Translations under genes and position numbers: made by a program
Assembly: GCA_034142505.1 (NCBI GenBank)
Contig: JAWZDV010000062.1
Span: 62,001-126,000, forward strand
Direction of reading: 5' to 3'
Origin: Hungatella_A sp034142505
GTDB lineage: Bacteria > Bacillota > Clostridia > Lachnospirales > Lachnospiraceae
Length of the DNA: 64,000 bases
The notes under the pieces: model-generated
What the model was told of the DNA's origin: nothing
What the model saw: the letters and a program-made list of their open reading frames with translations, nothing else
Database searches by the model: none
Shown here: positions 15,651 through 23,588 of the stretch, piece after piece
Position numbering within the stretch: position 1 is the stretch's first letter
Layout of the letters: each line of letters starts with the position of its first letter

Positions 15651-15700
15651 GAAAAAATGTGTATGTTTCCATTACGTGGACTGTTTTGGAAACATACACA
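15651..15700 (-). terminator. Terminator after the M15 peptidase gene
   Basis: A perfect 13-bp stem, TGTGTATGTTTCC with GGAAACATACACA, has a 17-base loop. On the minus strand it is followed by six T residues. It closes the M15 gene just before the agr promoter region. Confidence 0.85.
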
Positions 15701-15724
15701 GAAACCGTTTATCTACATGTTCTT

Positions 15725-16471
15725 CTATTTCAACGCCCCATTCTCATCGGTCTTCAATTCCAGTTCCCCGGTAAACATCGACCCGTCTTCCGTGATCCGG
15801 TACAGCTGGCTCTTCCAGATGACCCACTGGCTGTGGGCCATGCAGCCGTCGGAATTGAGGTAGTACCATTTTTCTTTATAGAGTATCCAGTCGTCATGCA
15901 CCATAAAGCCCAGGTCGTTGAACCAAAACCAGTTCTCCCCATCCTTGAACCAGTCATCCTTGATGTAAATACCGCTGGTTCCAATATAATACCGCCAGCC
16001 ATCCTGCTCCTTCTGCCAGCCGGGCGCTTTGGCCGTCCAGGTTTTTCTGAATTCCTCCGGGTCTTTATACAATTTTTTAATCTTTGACGTGTCGCTGCCC
16101 CAGTCCGGCAGCTGGAAATGGGGCTTATCCTTGATGCTCTTCCAGTTCCCGCCCCACTCCAGCCCCAGGCTCACGCCGATGGCGCCGACTTTCTCAAAAA
16201 ATTGTCCTTCTTCATTGTAAGCCCCCCGTCCATCATTTCGATAAAAATCAAAAGCGGTCCCCCACTGATGGAAGGAATCGTAGGTGATTCCCCGGGCATT
16301 GGTCACAATGCTGCCTGGCTTGGTACGCCCTTTGGCATACAGTTCCTCCTGCTCTAAAACCGTCCGAAACGATTCCCCAATCCGAATTGACAGCCCCTGC
16401 TTTTTACACTCCTCAACCAGCCGCCCGGCCAGAAACTGCAGCTGCGGGTGGCATAATGATAAATCTCTCAT
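15725..16471 (-). CDS. M15-family peptidoglycan peptidase with cell-wall-binding repeats
   Basis: Residues 1-145 form an M15 (VanY/endolysin-like) domain. It has SFRT near 34, the zinc-site motif SFHQWGTAFD (His68, Asp75) and KPHFQLP (His118), matching SxHxxGxAxD and HF. Residues 147-240 are aromatic-rich repeats (GWRYYIGTSG, NWFWFNDLG, KWYYLNSDG, QLYRITEDG) of the choline/cell-wall-binding type. There is no signal peptide, so it resembles a phage-type endolysin or a protein released by lysis. No phage genes flank it. It would cut peptide cross-bridges of peptidoglycan. Confidence 0.85.
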   Translation of the reverse strand: MRDLSLCHPQLQFLAGRLVEECKKQGLSIRIGESFRTVLEQEELYAKGRTKPGSIVTNARGITYDSFHQWGTAFDFYRNDGRGAYNEEGQFFEKVGAIGVSLGLEWGGNWKSIKDKPHFQLPDWGSDTSKIKKLYKDPEEFRKTWTAKAPGWQKEQDGWRYYIGTSGIYIKDDWFKDGENWFWFNDLGFMVHDDWILYKEKWYYLNSDGCMAHSQWVIWKSQLYRITEDGSMFTGELELKTDENGALK

Positions 16472-16537
16472 AATTTACTCCTGTTTTTTTCTTTCTTTAT
16501 TTATGATATGAAAAAAGAACAGGCCCTGTGAAACTGC

Positions 16538-17329
16538 TTATGTCCGGAAAATATCAATGGCATGGCTGGTAATTCCCAGCATATCTTCCCGCTCGCAGGT
16601 CGCTAAGTGGTATTTCAGATACAGGTCAAAGGCAGCGTCATCCATGGCATCAACCGCTTCCCGCATAAACAGGGCACAGCCGTCCGCCGCCGCGTAATGC
16701 AGCCGGGTTACAGGAAATACCGACATCAAATCGTCAATATCCTCTTTGCGGACAAGCTCAAACAAATCTTTTGGCTGGGACCTGGCGGCAAATGTCTCCG
16801 GATCAAGCAAGCCCTGTTCGATATATTGGGAAACACTGATGGTCCCGCGTTTGAATCCCTCGTCGAGAAGGCAGCCGTCGGAGATCACGTAAGCGGCAGC
16901 AACGATTCCGCCCTGTTTCGTCACGCGGATGGCCTCCCGCAGCGCCTGCCGTTTATCCTCTTTGGTGTAAAGATGGTACAGCGGCCCCAGCAGCAGCGTC
17001 ATGTCATACTGATGATCCGGAAATGCCGACAGATCCATGGCGTCCCCCTGGGTGATGGTGATCGATTCCTCCGGCAGTGTGTGTTGTTTAAAAATCCCGA
17101 TATGATGTTCCACCAGTTCCACCGCATCGACCACATATCCCCGGCGGGCCAGCGCATGGGAGTAACGGCCGGTGCCGGCTCCGATTTCCATCACCCGGCT
17201 GCCGGGCTTACTATATTTTTCAATGTAATGCATGGTGGTGAGGAACTCGACGGAACCATGTTTGGGAGCGAGACGGCTGTCCTCATCATAGTGGCTGTAA
17301 TGGTTGATTAAGTATTGATGTGCATTCAT
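16538..17329 (-). CDS. Class I SAM-dependent methyltransferase
   Basis: The SAM-binding motif I VMEIGAGTGRYSHAL (46-60), an acidic end of strand 2 in VDAVELVEHH, the GDAMDL step and the later LLLGPLYHL give a standard Rossmann methyltransferase of 263 residues. The target cannot be deduced. It lies twelve bases behind the TetR-type regulator gene in the same direction, so the pair probably form an operon and the regulator may control it. Confidence 0.85.
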   Translation of the reverse strand: MNAHQYLINHYSHYDEDSRLAPKHGSVEFLTTMHYIEKYSKPGSRVMEIGAGTGRYSHALARRGYVVDAVELVEHHIGIFKQHTLPEESITITQGDAMDLSAFPDHQYDMTLLLGPLYHLYTKEDKRQALREAIRVTKQGGIVAAAYVISDGCLLDEGFKRGTISVSQYIEQGLLDPETFAARSQPKDLFELVRKEDIDDLMSVFPVTRLHYAAADGCALFMREAVDAMDDAAFDLYLKYHLATCEREDMLGITSHAIDIFRT

Positions 17330-17341
17330 ATGATCCTCCTC

Positions 17342-17899
17342 TTACCCGATCCATGATGATAATACATGTTCCAGCATGGTCTCGGCACTCTTTCTGCCTA
17401 AATTCAATTTTTTTGCCGCCGTCAGAACCGCGATACCATGTGTATACAGAAACAAATCTAAAAATATCACCTTTGACCGCTCCAAATCCATCCCAATGGC
17501 TTCTGAAAAACGTTCCGCATTTTTTACATTGTCAATTTCATCATAAAAATCCTTTGCCTCAGCCATATCCAAATCCATATCGCTGATGAATAACAGCTTA
17601 AACAAATGGGTCTCTTCCTTTGCAAACGCGATATAGGAGAGCGGGAAAACCAGGCAGGGATTTACGTTTTCGGATTCGCCAAAATGGTTGACATAACTTA
17701 CATAATAGCCGTATGCAAACGCAAGGAAGTCCTTTTTTAATTCCACCATATTCTCATAGCAGGTAAAAATCGGCCTGGTGGAGCATTGCAGTCTTCCTGC
17801 AATACTTCTGGCATTTACCGTTTCAAATCCCGATTCTCTGGTAAGCTTTAAAACCGTATCTAAGATCATATCCTTTGTAATTCTCGCTTTCGGCGGCAT
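17342..17899 (-). CDS. TetR/AcrR-family transcriptional regulator
   Basis: The 185-residue protein has an N-terminal helix-turn-helix (about residues 8-52: ITKDMILDTVLKLTRESGFE then ARSIAGRLQCSTRPIFTCYENM) and a helical ligand-binding C-terminal part. This is usual TetR architecture. The start at 17899 (MPPKARITKD) has AAGGAG nine bases upstream; a longer reading from 17950 lacks that. It probably represses itself and the following methyltransferase gene. The divergent promoter region contains two TTGTTA repeats that could serve as operator parts, but this is weak. Confidence 0.8.
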   Translation of the reverse strand: MPPKARITKDMILDTVLKLTRESGFETVNARSIAGRLQCSTRPIFTCYENMVELKKDFLAFAYGYYVSYVNHFGESENVNPCLVFPLSYIAFAKEETHLFKLLFISDMDLDMAEAKDFYDEIDNVKNAERFSEAIGMDLERSKVIFLDLFLYTHGIAVLTAAKKLNLGRKSAETMLEHVLSSWIG

Positions 17900-18061
17900 A
17901 AAAATCCACTCCTTCATCCCTTTTGTTATTAGATTACATTTGTTATGCAACTATTGTTACACATCAATACAGGATTGTCAATCAAAATTTTTTGATATAT
18001 GATTGGGGAAATGATCACACTATACAGAGAACTACCGGAAAACAAAAGGAGGGAAAACACG

Positions 18062-18352
18062 GTGGACCATCCATCAAAGGTTTATGAATACGATGCCATC
18101 ATTTGTCCCGCAAACAGGGGTGGCGCTTATCTTCCATTTCCCTATGATGTCCGTGCGGAATTCGGCAGAGGACGGGTAAAAGTATACGCTGCCTTCGACG
18201 GGGAACCCTACGAAGGCAGCGTAGTTAACATGGGTATGAAGCATGCGGACGGGTCTGTCTGTTATATCATCGGCATCCGCAAGGATATCCGGGAAAAAAT
18301 CGGCAAACAGATTGGTGACCGCGTTCATGTGGTGATCCGGGAGCGGGAATAG
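18062..18352 (+). CDS. DUF1905 domain protein
   Basis: The body KVYEYDAIICP...GGAYLPFPYDVRAEFGRGRVKV...DGEPYEGSVVNMG...YIIGIRKDIREKIGKQIGDRV is the complete DUF1905 pattern, a small beta-barrel domain of unknown role often found with YdeI-like proteins. An AAAGGAGGG box at 18045-18053 points to a GTG start at 18062, giving 96 residues. The upstream ATG at 17999 would put the Shine-Dalgarno box inside the gene and has no such signal. It is divergent from the TetR gene and convergent with the M56 gene. Confidence 0.8.
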   Translation: MDHPSKVYEYDAIICPANRGGAYLPFPYDVRAEFGRGRVKVYAAFDGEPYEGSVVNMGMKHADGSVCYIIGIRKDIREKIGKQIGDRVHVVIRERE

Positions 18353-18366
18353 CCGGATTTTTTAAT

Positions 18367-20341
18367 TTATTGATAATCTGCCAAGACTGATGAAAACGGT
18401 GTCTTATGGTCTTTCTTCGCCCGCTCGGTAAAGGCTTGATAGTCTTCTTCCGGCAAATAACTGATGACAATACTGAAAACTGCAATATTGCCTTCCTGAT
18501 AGGCTTTCTCGGCATAGGACCGGATCTCCTCTTTTGACAAATACGGCAAAAGCTCGTCAAAAAAAGTGATTCTGCCATCCGCAAACGCTCTTCTTGCATA
18601 GGCCGCGGCTTCTTCCTCCGAAAGGACATAGCTGACGGGTGCAAAAAATGTCAGCCGGTTATCCTGATACGCCTTCTCCGCGTATTTATTTAACAGCGCG
18701 GGATCTAAACGGTAGGCGGCGCTGGAAAAGAAGGCTGTATTGGAGTCCTCATACATTTTCCCACACAGTGCATCCTGGGTATTGGAATCCAGTTCCGGGA
18801 AAATGGCATTGAAGCTGGTCAGTTTCCGGTCCCGGTAATATTCCCCCGCCAGTTCTCCCAGATCGCGTCCGCCCACATCCTGAACGCTCTGCACCAGAGG
18901 ACGTTCCAGCTTGAGCGCAAACTGGGAGTTCAAATCCTTTTCGCTGATCCGTTTTGCCAGCGCCGTCAAGGCTTTCATAAACTCCTCATCATCTTTGTAA
19001 GACGCACAGGAGGGAGCAAATGCCGCCTTGACCACCTCTTTGCCATTCAACGGAATTTCAGTCCTGGCAGAATAAGCCGAGTAAGCCGGCTCACTTAAAT
19101 TCCATCCCATCTCAATAATATATGGAGCCTCATAGTATCCGTCCTGACGGTAGGAATGTGTCGTCTCTCCGTTTTCCTTCTTACTCTCCCACTGCCAGGA
19201 ACCGGAACTGCCGGTGGCCCCATAAGCCCCCACCGATACGGCGCCCGCCACCAAAATCACCGTACAGGCAAATGTAACCGCCACCAGCATTTTTGATTTC
19301 TTTTTATATTTCATAATCGCTCCCAGCCTTTCTTTCAATAATTCCTTTCCCTCACACAAGGTTACCGATGCAAGGTTATTGCGATAACCGCCATCTACAA
19401 AAACCGCGTGTAACAGGGTATCCCCGTAAGCCCGCCGTTCCCGTTCATTCAAGGTCTGAATCACCGCCTCATCACAGGACAGTTCGCACAATCGGTTGAT
19501 CTCCCGGCCCATGAGATGAACAAGGGGGTTAAACCAGTGCATGCAGACTGTGATCTGTACCAGCCATTTATAAAACAAATCCCGTCGTTTAAAATGTGTC
19601 AGTTCGTGAAGAATCGTGTAGGTAAAATCCGTCTCCGGCAGCTGTGCGGCCGGAAGTACAATACTGGGATGGAAAAATCCAATCAGCAGCGGGGAGGCCA
19701 CATGCGGATTTGTGTACAGTCTAACCGAACCGCGGACACCGGAACGCTCCACCAGCCGGCCAAACCGCTCCAGCACTTCCATATCCTCCGGCTCCGACCA
19801 GCCGGCCCGCAACATCTTTGTAAATCTCCGGTAGAGAAACATTTTATAGACCAGCAGGGAACAGGCCCCGGCCAGCCAGACAATGCTTAAGCCTATTGTG
19901 GCAAAGGCTGCGGCCCGGCCGGACAAATTCAGAATACCGGCCAGACGCAAAAGCGCTGCTGTCCCCCCCCCCCGTTTCTTCCACCGTATCGGGCATCCCG
20001 GCCCCGCTGCCAGGATTTCCCGCTCCTTTCCCATCAGCTTCAGGATTCCACTCGATCCACTCTGCTTCCTGCTCCTGCTTCTCGTAAAGCCTGTCATTCA
20101 CTTCCTCAGTGGCATCTTTGATCCAGCCCCCGGCCTGTTCCACACTCTGGAACAGGACGCCCACCAGATTTTGTGCCGGCGCAAACGGAATCCACAGCCG
20201 GGCGATCACCAGCAGCCAGATATAATACTGCCATCTCCGGCTGAATCTCTCCTGAAACCAGACTCTCCCCAGCCACAAAACCAGAATCAGAATCCCTCCG
20301 GACAGCGACAGTGACAGCCATACTTTCATCACGTCGGCCAT
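18367..20341 (-). pseudogene. BlaR1/MecR1-type M56 peptidase sensor, frameshifted at an 11-G tract
   Basis: The N-terminal part (ATG at 20341, two bases after the blaI-like stop, membrane segments, PAQNLVGVLF) and the C-terminal part (HELTHFKRRD zinc motif, CELSCDEAV, a membrane segment, then a sensor/repeat region) are in different frames. The switch falls in a run of 11 G (minus strand; plus 19963-19973). With 10 or 13 G the reading would be continuous at about 657 residues. So this is a truncated allele, a phase-variable gene, or a sequencing error in a homopolymer. M56 sensors cleave a BlaI-like repressor upon signal. The C-terminus has repeats of the form AYxxGxxxFFxxxxxLSxEE instead of a penicillin-binding domain, so the ligand is probably not a beta-lactam. 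Confidence 0.85.
19963..19973 (-). repeat. Homopolymeric G tract (11 G) inside the M56 gene
   Basis: Eleven consecutive C on the plus strand are read as eleven G in the gene. One G fewer restores the frame. Runs of this length are prone to slipped-strand mispairing. Confidence 0.9.
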
Positions 20342-20343
20342 AA

Positions 20344-20715
20344 TCAATCCCCCCTGCTTTCCCAAAAGCGCTTCAGTTCCTCATAATCCCCGGGCGTCAG
20401 CATTTCCTTCTCAATCAAGGTGCACACCAGCCCTTTGGCATCCCCCTGGTAAAGCTTGTGAAGAAATGTTTCCGTCTGGGCCGCCTGGTAATCTTCCTCC
20501 AAAACCATCGCCACATACTCATTCTTCCGCCCGATTTTATTGGACTTTAAAAATCCCTTTTCCATCAGCCGCGACAACAGGGTGATAATCGTATTCTTCG
20601 TCCAGTTCTCCCCTCTTGCCTCCAAAGCCTCCGCAATCTCCGCATACAACGCCCAGTTTTGGTTTCCCCAGATGATTTTCATCAGTTCCAGCTCATAATC
20701 TGACACCTGCTGCAT
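20344..20715 (-). CDS. BlaI/MecI/CopY-family repressor
   Basis: The 123-residue winged-helix repressor begins with the diagnostic pattern SDYELELMKIIWGNQNWALYAEIAEAL and has WTKNTIITLLSRLMEKGFL, the recognition-helix region of BlaI. The C-terminal dimerisation helices follow. It directly precedes the M56 sensor gene, the standard pairing in which the metallopeptidase inactivates the repressor. A dyad with arms GTACAAAACGTTATC and GATAACATTTTGTAC overlaps its promoter, so autorepression is likely. Confidence 0.92.
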   Translation of the reverse strand: MQQVSDYELELMKIIWGNQNWALYAEIAEALEARGENWTKNTIITLLSRLMEKGFLKSNKIGRKNEYVAMVLEEDYQAAQTETFLHKLYQGDAKGLVCTLIEKEMLTPGDYEELKRFWESRGD

Positions 20716-20735
20716 GGTGCTGCCTCCTTTTAAGT

Positions 20736-20787
20736 GTACAAAACGTTATCTTAATGTCAGGATAACATTTTGTACGCTTATTGTCAA
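20736..20787 (-). promoter_or_regulatory. BlaI operator and promoter
   Basis: On the minus strand TTGACA (20782-20787) and TATCCT form a promoter with a 17-base spacer. Inverted repeat arms at 20736-20750 and 20761-20775 overlap the spacer and -10, as expected for a BlaI-type operator. Confidence 0.75.
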
Positions 20788-20793
20788 GAGTGA

Positions 20794-20845
20794 TAAAAAC
20801 AGCGATAGGCCAACCTCATAATTGACGAGGCCGGCTTATCGCTGT
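20794..20845 (-). terminator. Terminator after the tandem XRE genes
   Basis: ACAGCGATA pairs with TATCGCTGT, with GGCC/GGCC inside. On the minus strand the stem is followed by TTTTTATC. Confidence 0.8.
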
Positions 20846-20862
20846 CTGTTACAATACTATTC

Positions 20863-21111
20863 TTACTCTTCATCCTTTTCCGGCGGGATAAATTCTAACA
20901 GATCTTCTATTCGACATTCAAACACGGTACAAAGTTTACATAAGACATACGTATCTAAACGGGTGATGGAATTGTTGCAGTAATTGTCAATCTGCTTCCA
21001 ATTCATTTCGGCTCTGTGGGACAGTTTATTTTTGCTCATGCGGTGCTGTTTCAGCAGCTCTGCTAAATGAATCTTGATCGTTCCATAATTATTTTCCATA
21101 TTGCTCTGCAT
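20863..21111 (-). CDS. Small XRE/Cro-type HTH regulator (copy 1)
   Basis: At 82 residues this is almost only a Cro/C1-type helix-turn-helix: IHLAELLKQHRMSKNKLSHRAEMNWKQI, then YCNNSITRLDTYVLCKLCTV and a short acidic tail EFIPPEKDEE. It is a close paralogue of the next gene upstream, sharing YC.N.ITRLD..VLCKLCTV..CRI.DLLEFIP. A start at the fifth codon (21099) is also possible. No toxin or other partner adjoins it. Confidence 0.8.
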   Translation of the reverse strand: MQSNMENNYGTIKIHLAELLKQHRMSKNKLSHRAEMNWKQIDNYCNNSITRLDTYVLCKLCTVFECRIEDLLEFIPPEKDEE

Positions 21112-21121
21112 CCTTTATCCT

Positions 21122-21367
21122 TTACTCATTCTCCGCTTCCGTCTCATCATAAGGTATAAATTCCAGCAAATCCTGAATCCGGCAGTTCAACACCGTACAT
21201 AGTTTACATAATACAAATGAATCCAGACGCGTGATTGTGTTTTCGCAATAACTGTTCACTTGATTCCAACTCATTTCTGCTTTATGAGTCAATTGGTTTC
21301 GATTTAAACCGGCTTTCTCTAGCAGCTCTGGCAGATGGATCACTAATCTTCCGTATTCTTCATCCAT
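21122..21367 (-). CDS. Small XRE/Cro-type HTH regulator (copy 2)
   Basis: The 81-residue HTH protein (MDEEYGRLVIHLPELLEKAG, then LNRNQLTHKAEMSWNQV) is a tandem duplicate of the downstream gene, ten bases away. The ATG at 21367 has GAGGTG just upstream and is preferred over 21397. Both paralogues lack any ligand domain. They may regulate themselves or form heterodimers; this is inferred from the arrangement. Confidence 0.8.
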   Translation of the reverse strand: MDEEYGRLVIHLPELLEKAGLNRNQLTHKAEMSWNQVNSYCENTITRLDSFVLCKLCTVLNCRIQDLLEFIPYDETEAENE

Positions 21368-21508
21368 TTGGCACCTCGTTAATGTTTTATCTTGCATTCT
21401 TATTTTATACTTGTTATAGTATTTCTGTAATCTGTAATAAGTATTAGTTATATATTATTCTGTAACTTATCAACGAATACTTATATGATAAGGAGGGTCC
21501 ATATTGAC

Positions 21509-21784
21509 ATGATGGAATTTGATAATTTATTTGATTTATTGTGGGAAGACCGGCAGGAAACTCTCTTGGAAGAAGCTCTGCGGAAGGATGACGGGTATCA
21601 AAACGCGGTCCTGCAGGCCAGGAAAGAAGTGGAAAAACTGGGGGCCAGGGAAACCATGAAAGAACTGGATTACATTACCGCGGCTTACAACTACGTTTCC
21701 GCGGAATACGGACGAGTTGCATACCAGCAGGGACTTCGGGATGGGATGAGGCTGGTGAAAGATATCATGGGGAGTTCAACATAA
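21509..21784 (+). CDS. Small hypothetical protein (DUF6809-like)
   Basis: An AAGGAGG box lies twelve bases before the ATG at 21509. The product is about 91 residues, acidic and helical, with a conserved-looking end YQQGLRDGMRLVKDIMG. It resembles small helical proteins of the DUF6809 type that are common in Clostridia, but I recognise the family only loosely. It is divergent from the paired XRE genes and is followed by a GC-rich hairpin. It has no identifiable motif of function. Confidence 0.55.
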   Translation: MMEFDNLFDLLWEDRQETLLEEALRKDDGYQNAVLQARKEVEKLGARETMKELDYITAAYNYVSAEYGRVAYQQGLRDGMRLVKDIMGSST

Positions 21785-21787
21785 TGG

Positions 21788-21815
21788 GGGCGGCACATTG
21801 GCCGCCCTCTCTTCT
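21788..21815 (+). terminator. Hairpin terminator after the small hypothetical gene
   Basis: GGGCGGC (21788-21794) pairs with GCCGCCC (21801-21807) and is followed by a TCTCTTCTCTCTT pyrimidine tract. Confidence 0.55.
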
Positions 21816-21818
21816 CTC

Positions 21819-22883
21819 TTATGGCTCTAAACGAAACGTAACGCTCCACTCCCCTCCGATCACTTCCCCAGATCCATGAAAAATCCCATACATCTTATAA
21901 TTCTCCAAATTGTGAAATGGTCCGAAAAAATAATATTCATAATAGGTTAATCTAGTGTCACCTGCCATCTCGGACCAGCTGACAGAATAGTCCTCATGCC
22001 GCTCCACCCCGCTTTGATCCAGAAGAAACGGCTGGACGTGACGGTCCGCTTCTGTATTGTCCCCCATACAGATTTGGACTCTTAGCACATCATCCTGATA
22101 TGCAATTCCGGTAACGGTAAAATCATCCGTGCTGCGGCTCTGCCCGCCATCAGCTGAGAGAACACGGAATGTTTTACGTGGACCGCCATCCACATTTTCT
22201 CCCAATAATACTTCCGAATAGGGGGAAATATCACCGCTCCCGCCGCTGCCGGATACCGTCACATTTTTTGTATCCGCCCCATACCGGACAACCGACAAAT
22301 CAATGTCTCGTTCTTCCTCGGTGATACCGCAGATGAAACTGTTCACATAGAAGACCAGTTTATTTTTTTCAAATGGTTCTTCCGACTGGACGGAAATCAT
22401 AAAATACGCTTTATCGGTATCGGCATCATACCGAAGAAATTGACACCCGCCGATCCAACTGCTCCCCGTGTAGCTTTCCAGCCCGTAGCCGTCAAATATA
22501 TCCGCCTTTCCATTGATTTTATAAACTCCTTCTTCCCCCTGAAAAGAAACCAAAATTTCCGCCTGGTTTTCATCCAGATTCACAGCCTCCACCTGCATGG
22601 TAATTCCCTGACTTTTACTGCTCTCCTCCACCGGCACGAACAGGTCGGCAATTCCAGGCGAAACTGCTTCGATTACTCTGTAAAATGATGGAATATTGGC
22701 CGCACAGACAGGCAGTACATTCCAGATGCAGATACAGCAGACAATCACAGCAGCAGCCGGCTTCCACGTCCTTGCAGTATAAGTCTGCCCTCTCTCTTCC
22801 CGGGCCACTGACAGGAGACGTTCTACCTGGTCCTGGTTCGGTCCAATTTTATCATATGCTTTTTTATAATCATTCCGAAACAT
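21819..22883 (-). CDS. DUF4179 protein, probable anti-sigma factor
   Basis: The 354-residue protein has a short cytoplasmic N-terminus (FRNDYKKAYDKIGPNQDQVERLL), one membrane segment near residues 45-65 and a large external beta-rich part. This matches DUF4179 proteins encoded beside ECF sigma factors. The sigma gene upstream overlaps it by 14 bases, so coupled expression is likely. GGAGG before ATG 22883 decides the start. It would hold the sigma factor at the membrane until an envelope signal arrives; this role is inferred from context. Confidence 0.82.
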   Translation of the reverse strand: MFRNDYKKAYDKIGPNQDQVERLLSVAREERGQTYTARTWKPAAAVIVCCICIWNVLPVCAANIPSFYRVIEAVSPGIADLFVPVEESSKSQGITMQVEAVNLDENQAEILVSFQGEEGVYKINGKADIFDGYGLESYTGSSWIGGCQFLRYDADTDKAYFMISVQSEEPFEKNKLVFYVNSFICGITEEERDIDLSVVRYGADTKNVTVSGSGGSGDISPYSEVLLGENVDGGPRKTFRVLSADGGQSRSTDDFTVTGIAYQDDVLRVQICMGDNTEADRHVQPFLLDQSGVERHEDYSVSWSEMAGDTRLTYYEYYFFGPFHNLENYKMYGIFHGSGEVIGGEWSVTFRLEP

Positions 22884-23373
22884 AGTCATCCTCCAATCGT
22901 TTTTTCAACATTTCCCTCGCCCTGGTAAGCTGTGTACGGACAGTGGACGGTTTGATGCCGGTTACCCGGCTGACCGCTTCAACCGGCAGATCCTCATAAT
23001 AAAACAGATGAATCACCAAACGGTATTTTTCCGGAAGCTTCTTTACCATCTCAACAAGCTCCAGCTCCGATGTCTCCAATTCAAAACCAGGAACCTCATT
23101 TCCCTCCGTGAATCCTGTCATTTTCCGCACCCACGCCGATTTCCAGTGATTTTTACAGCAATTAATAGTGACACGCAGAAACCAGGCCTTTTCATTTTCT
23201 CTGTTCTGAAACAACGGCCTTTTTTTCAAATATTTAAGAAACACTTCCTGATGAATATCATCTGCATCATAATGGCTCTTCACCATCGAATAGGCCAGCC
23301 GGTACACCATATTCGAATAAGTTTCAATCATGTTCTCCTGAACACGGTCCGCATCTGCGGATTGCTTTTTCAT
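22870..23373 (-). CDS. ECF-type RNA polymerase sigma factor
   Basis: Region 2 (YSNMVYRLAYSMVKSHYDADDIHQEVFLKYLKK, then NEKAWFLRVTINCCKNHW) and region 4 (LPEKYRLVIHLFYYEDLPVEAVSRVTG, then STVRTQLTRAREMLKKRL) make a full sigma-70 ECF protein of 167 residues. Its partner is the overlapping DUF4179 gene. Such pairs typically control their own operon and an envelope-stress regulon; no target promoter was verified here. Confidence 0.92.
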   Translation of the reverse strand: MKKQSADADRVQENMIETYSNMVYRLAYSMVKSHYDADDIHQEVFLKYLKKRPLFQNRENEKAWFLRVTINCCKNHWKSAWVRKMTGFTEGNEVPGFELETSELELVEMVKKLPEKYRLVIHLFYYEDLPVEAVSRVTGIKPSTVRTQLTRAREMLKKRLEDDYVSE

Positions 23374-23436
23374 TCTTTCACCACCCTTTCATAGATCATA
23401 CAAGGCAGATGTGAAAAAAGCTACATAAGAAGAAAA

Positions 23437-23471
23437 TAAAAAAGTACCACAATTTAGAGATTGCAGTACTT
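23437..23471 (-). terminator. Terminator downstream of the HTH regulator gene
   Basis: AAGTAC/GTACTT with a further partly paired stem is followed on the minus strand by TTTTTTATTTT. The 215-base gap it lies in holds nothing else I can identify except the sigma-gene promoter region. Confidence 0.6.
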
Positions 23472-23588
23472 CTCACTAACTATAACCCGGAGTTTATTGT
23501 ATGATCGTTGTGTTTTATATCGGTTTTTTCCCTTTACTGCTTTGGCCGCAGCCAATAGAGACTGGTATTAACGCCATGTTTTCATGTG

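Noticed and set aside
15725..16471. M15 peptidase as part of a prophage lysis cassette
   Set aside because: It has no signal peptide and resembles an endolysin, but no holin or phage structural gene lies nearby.
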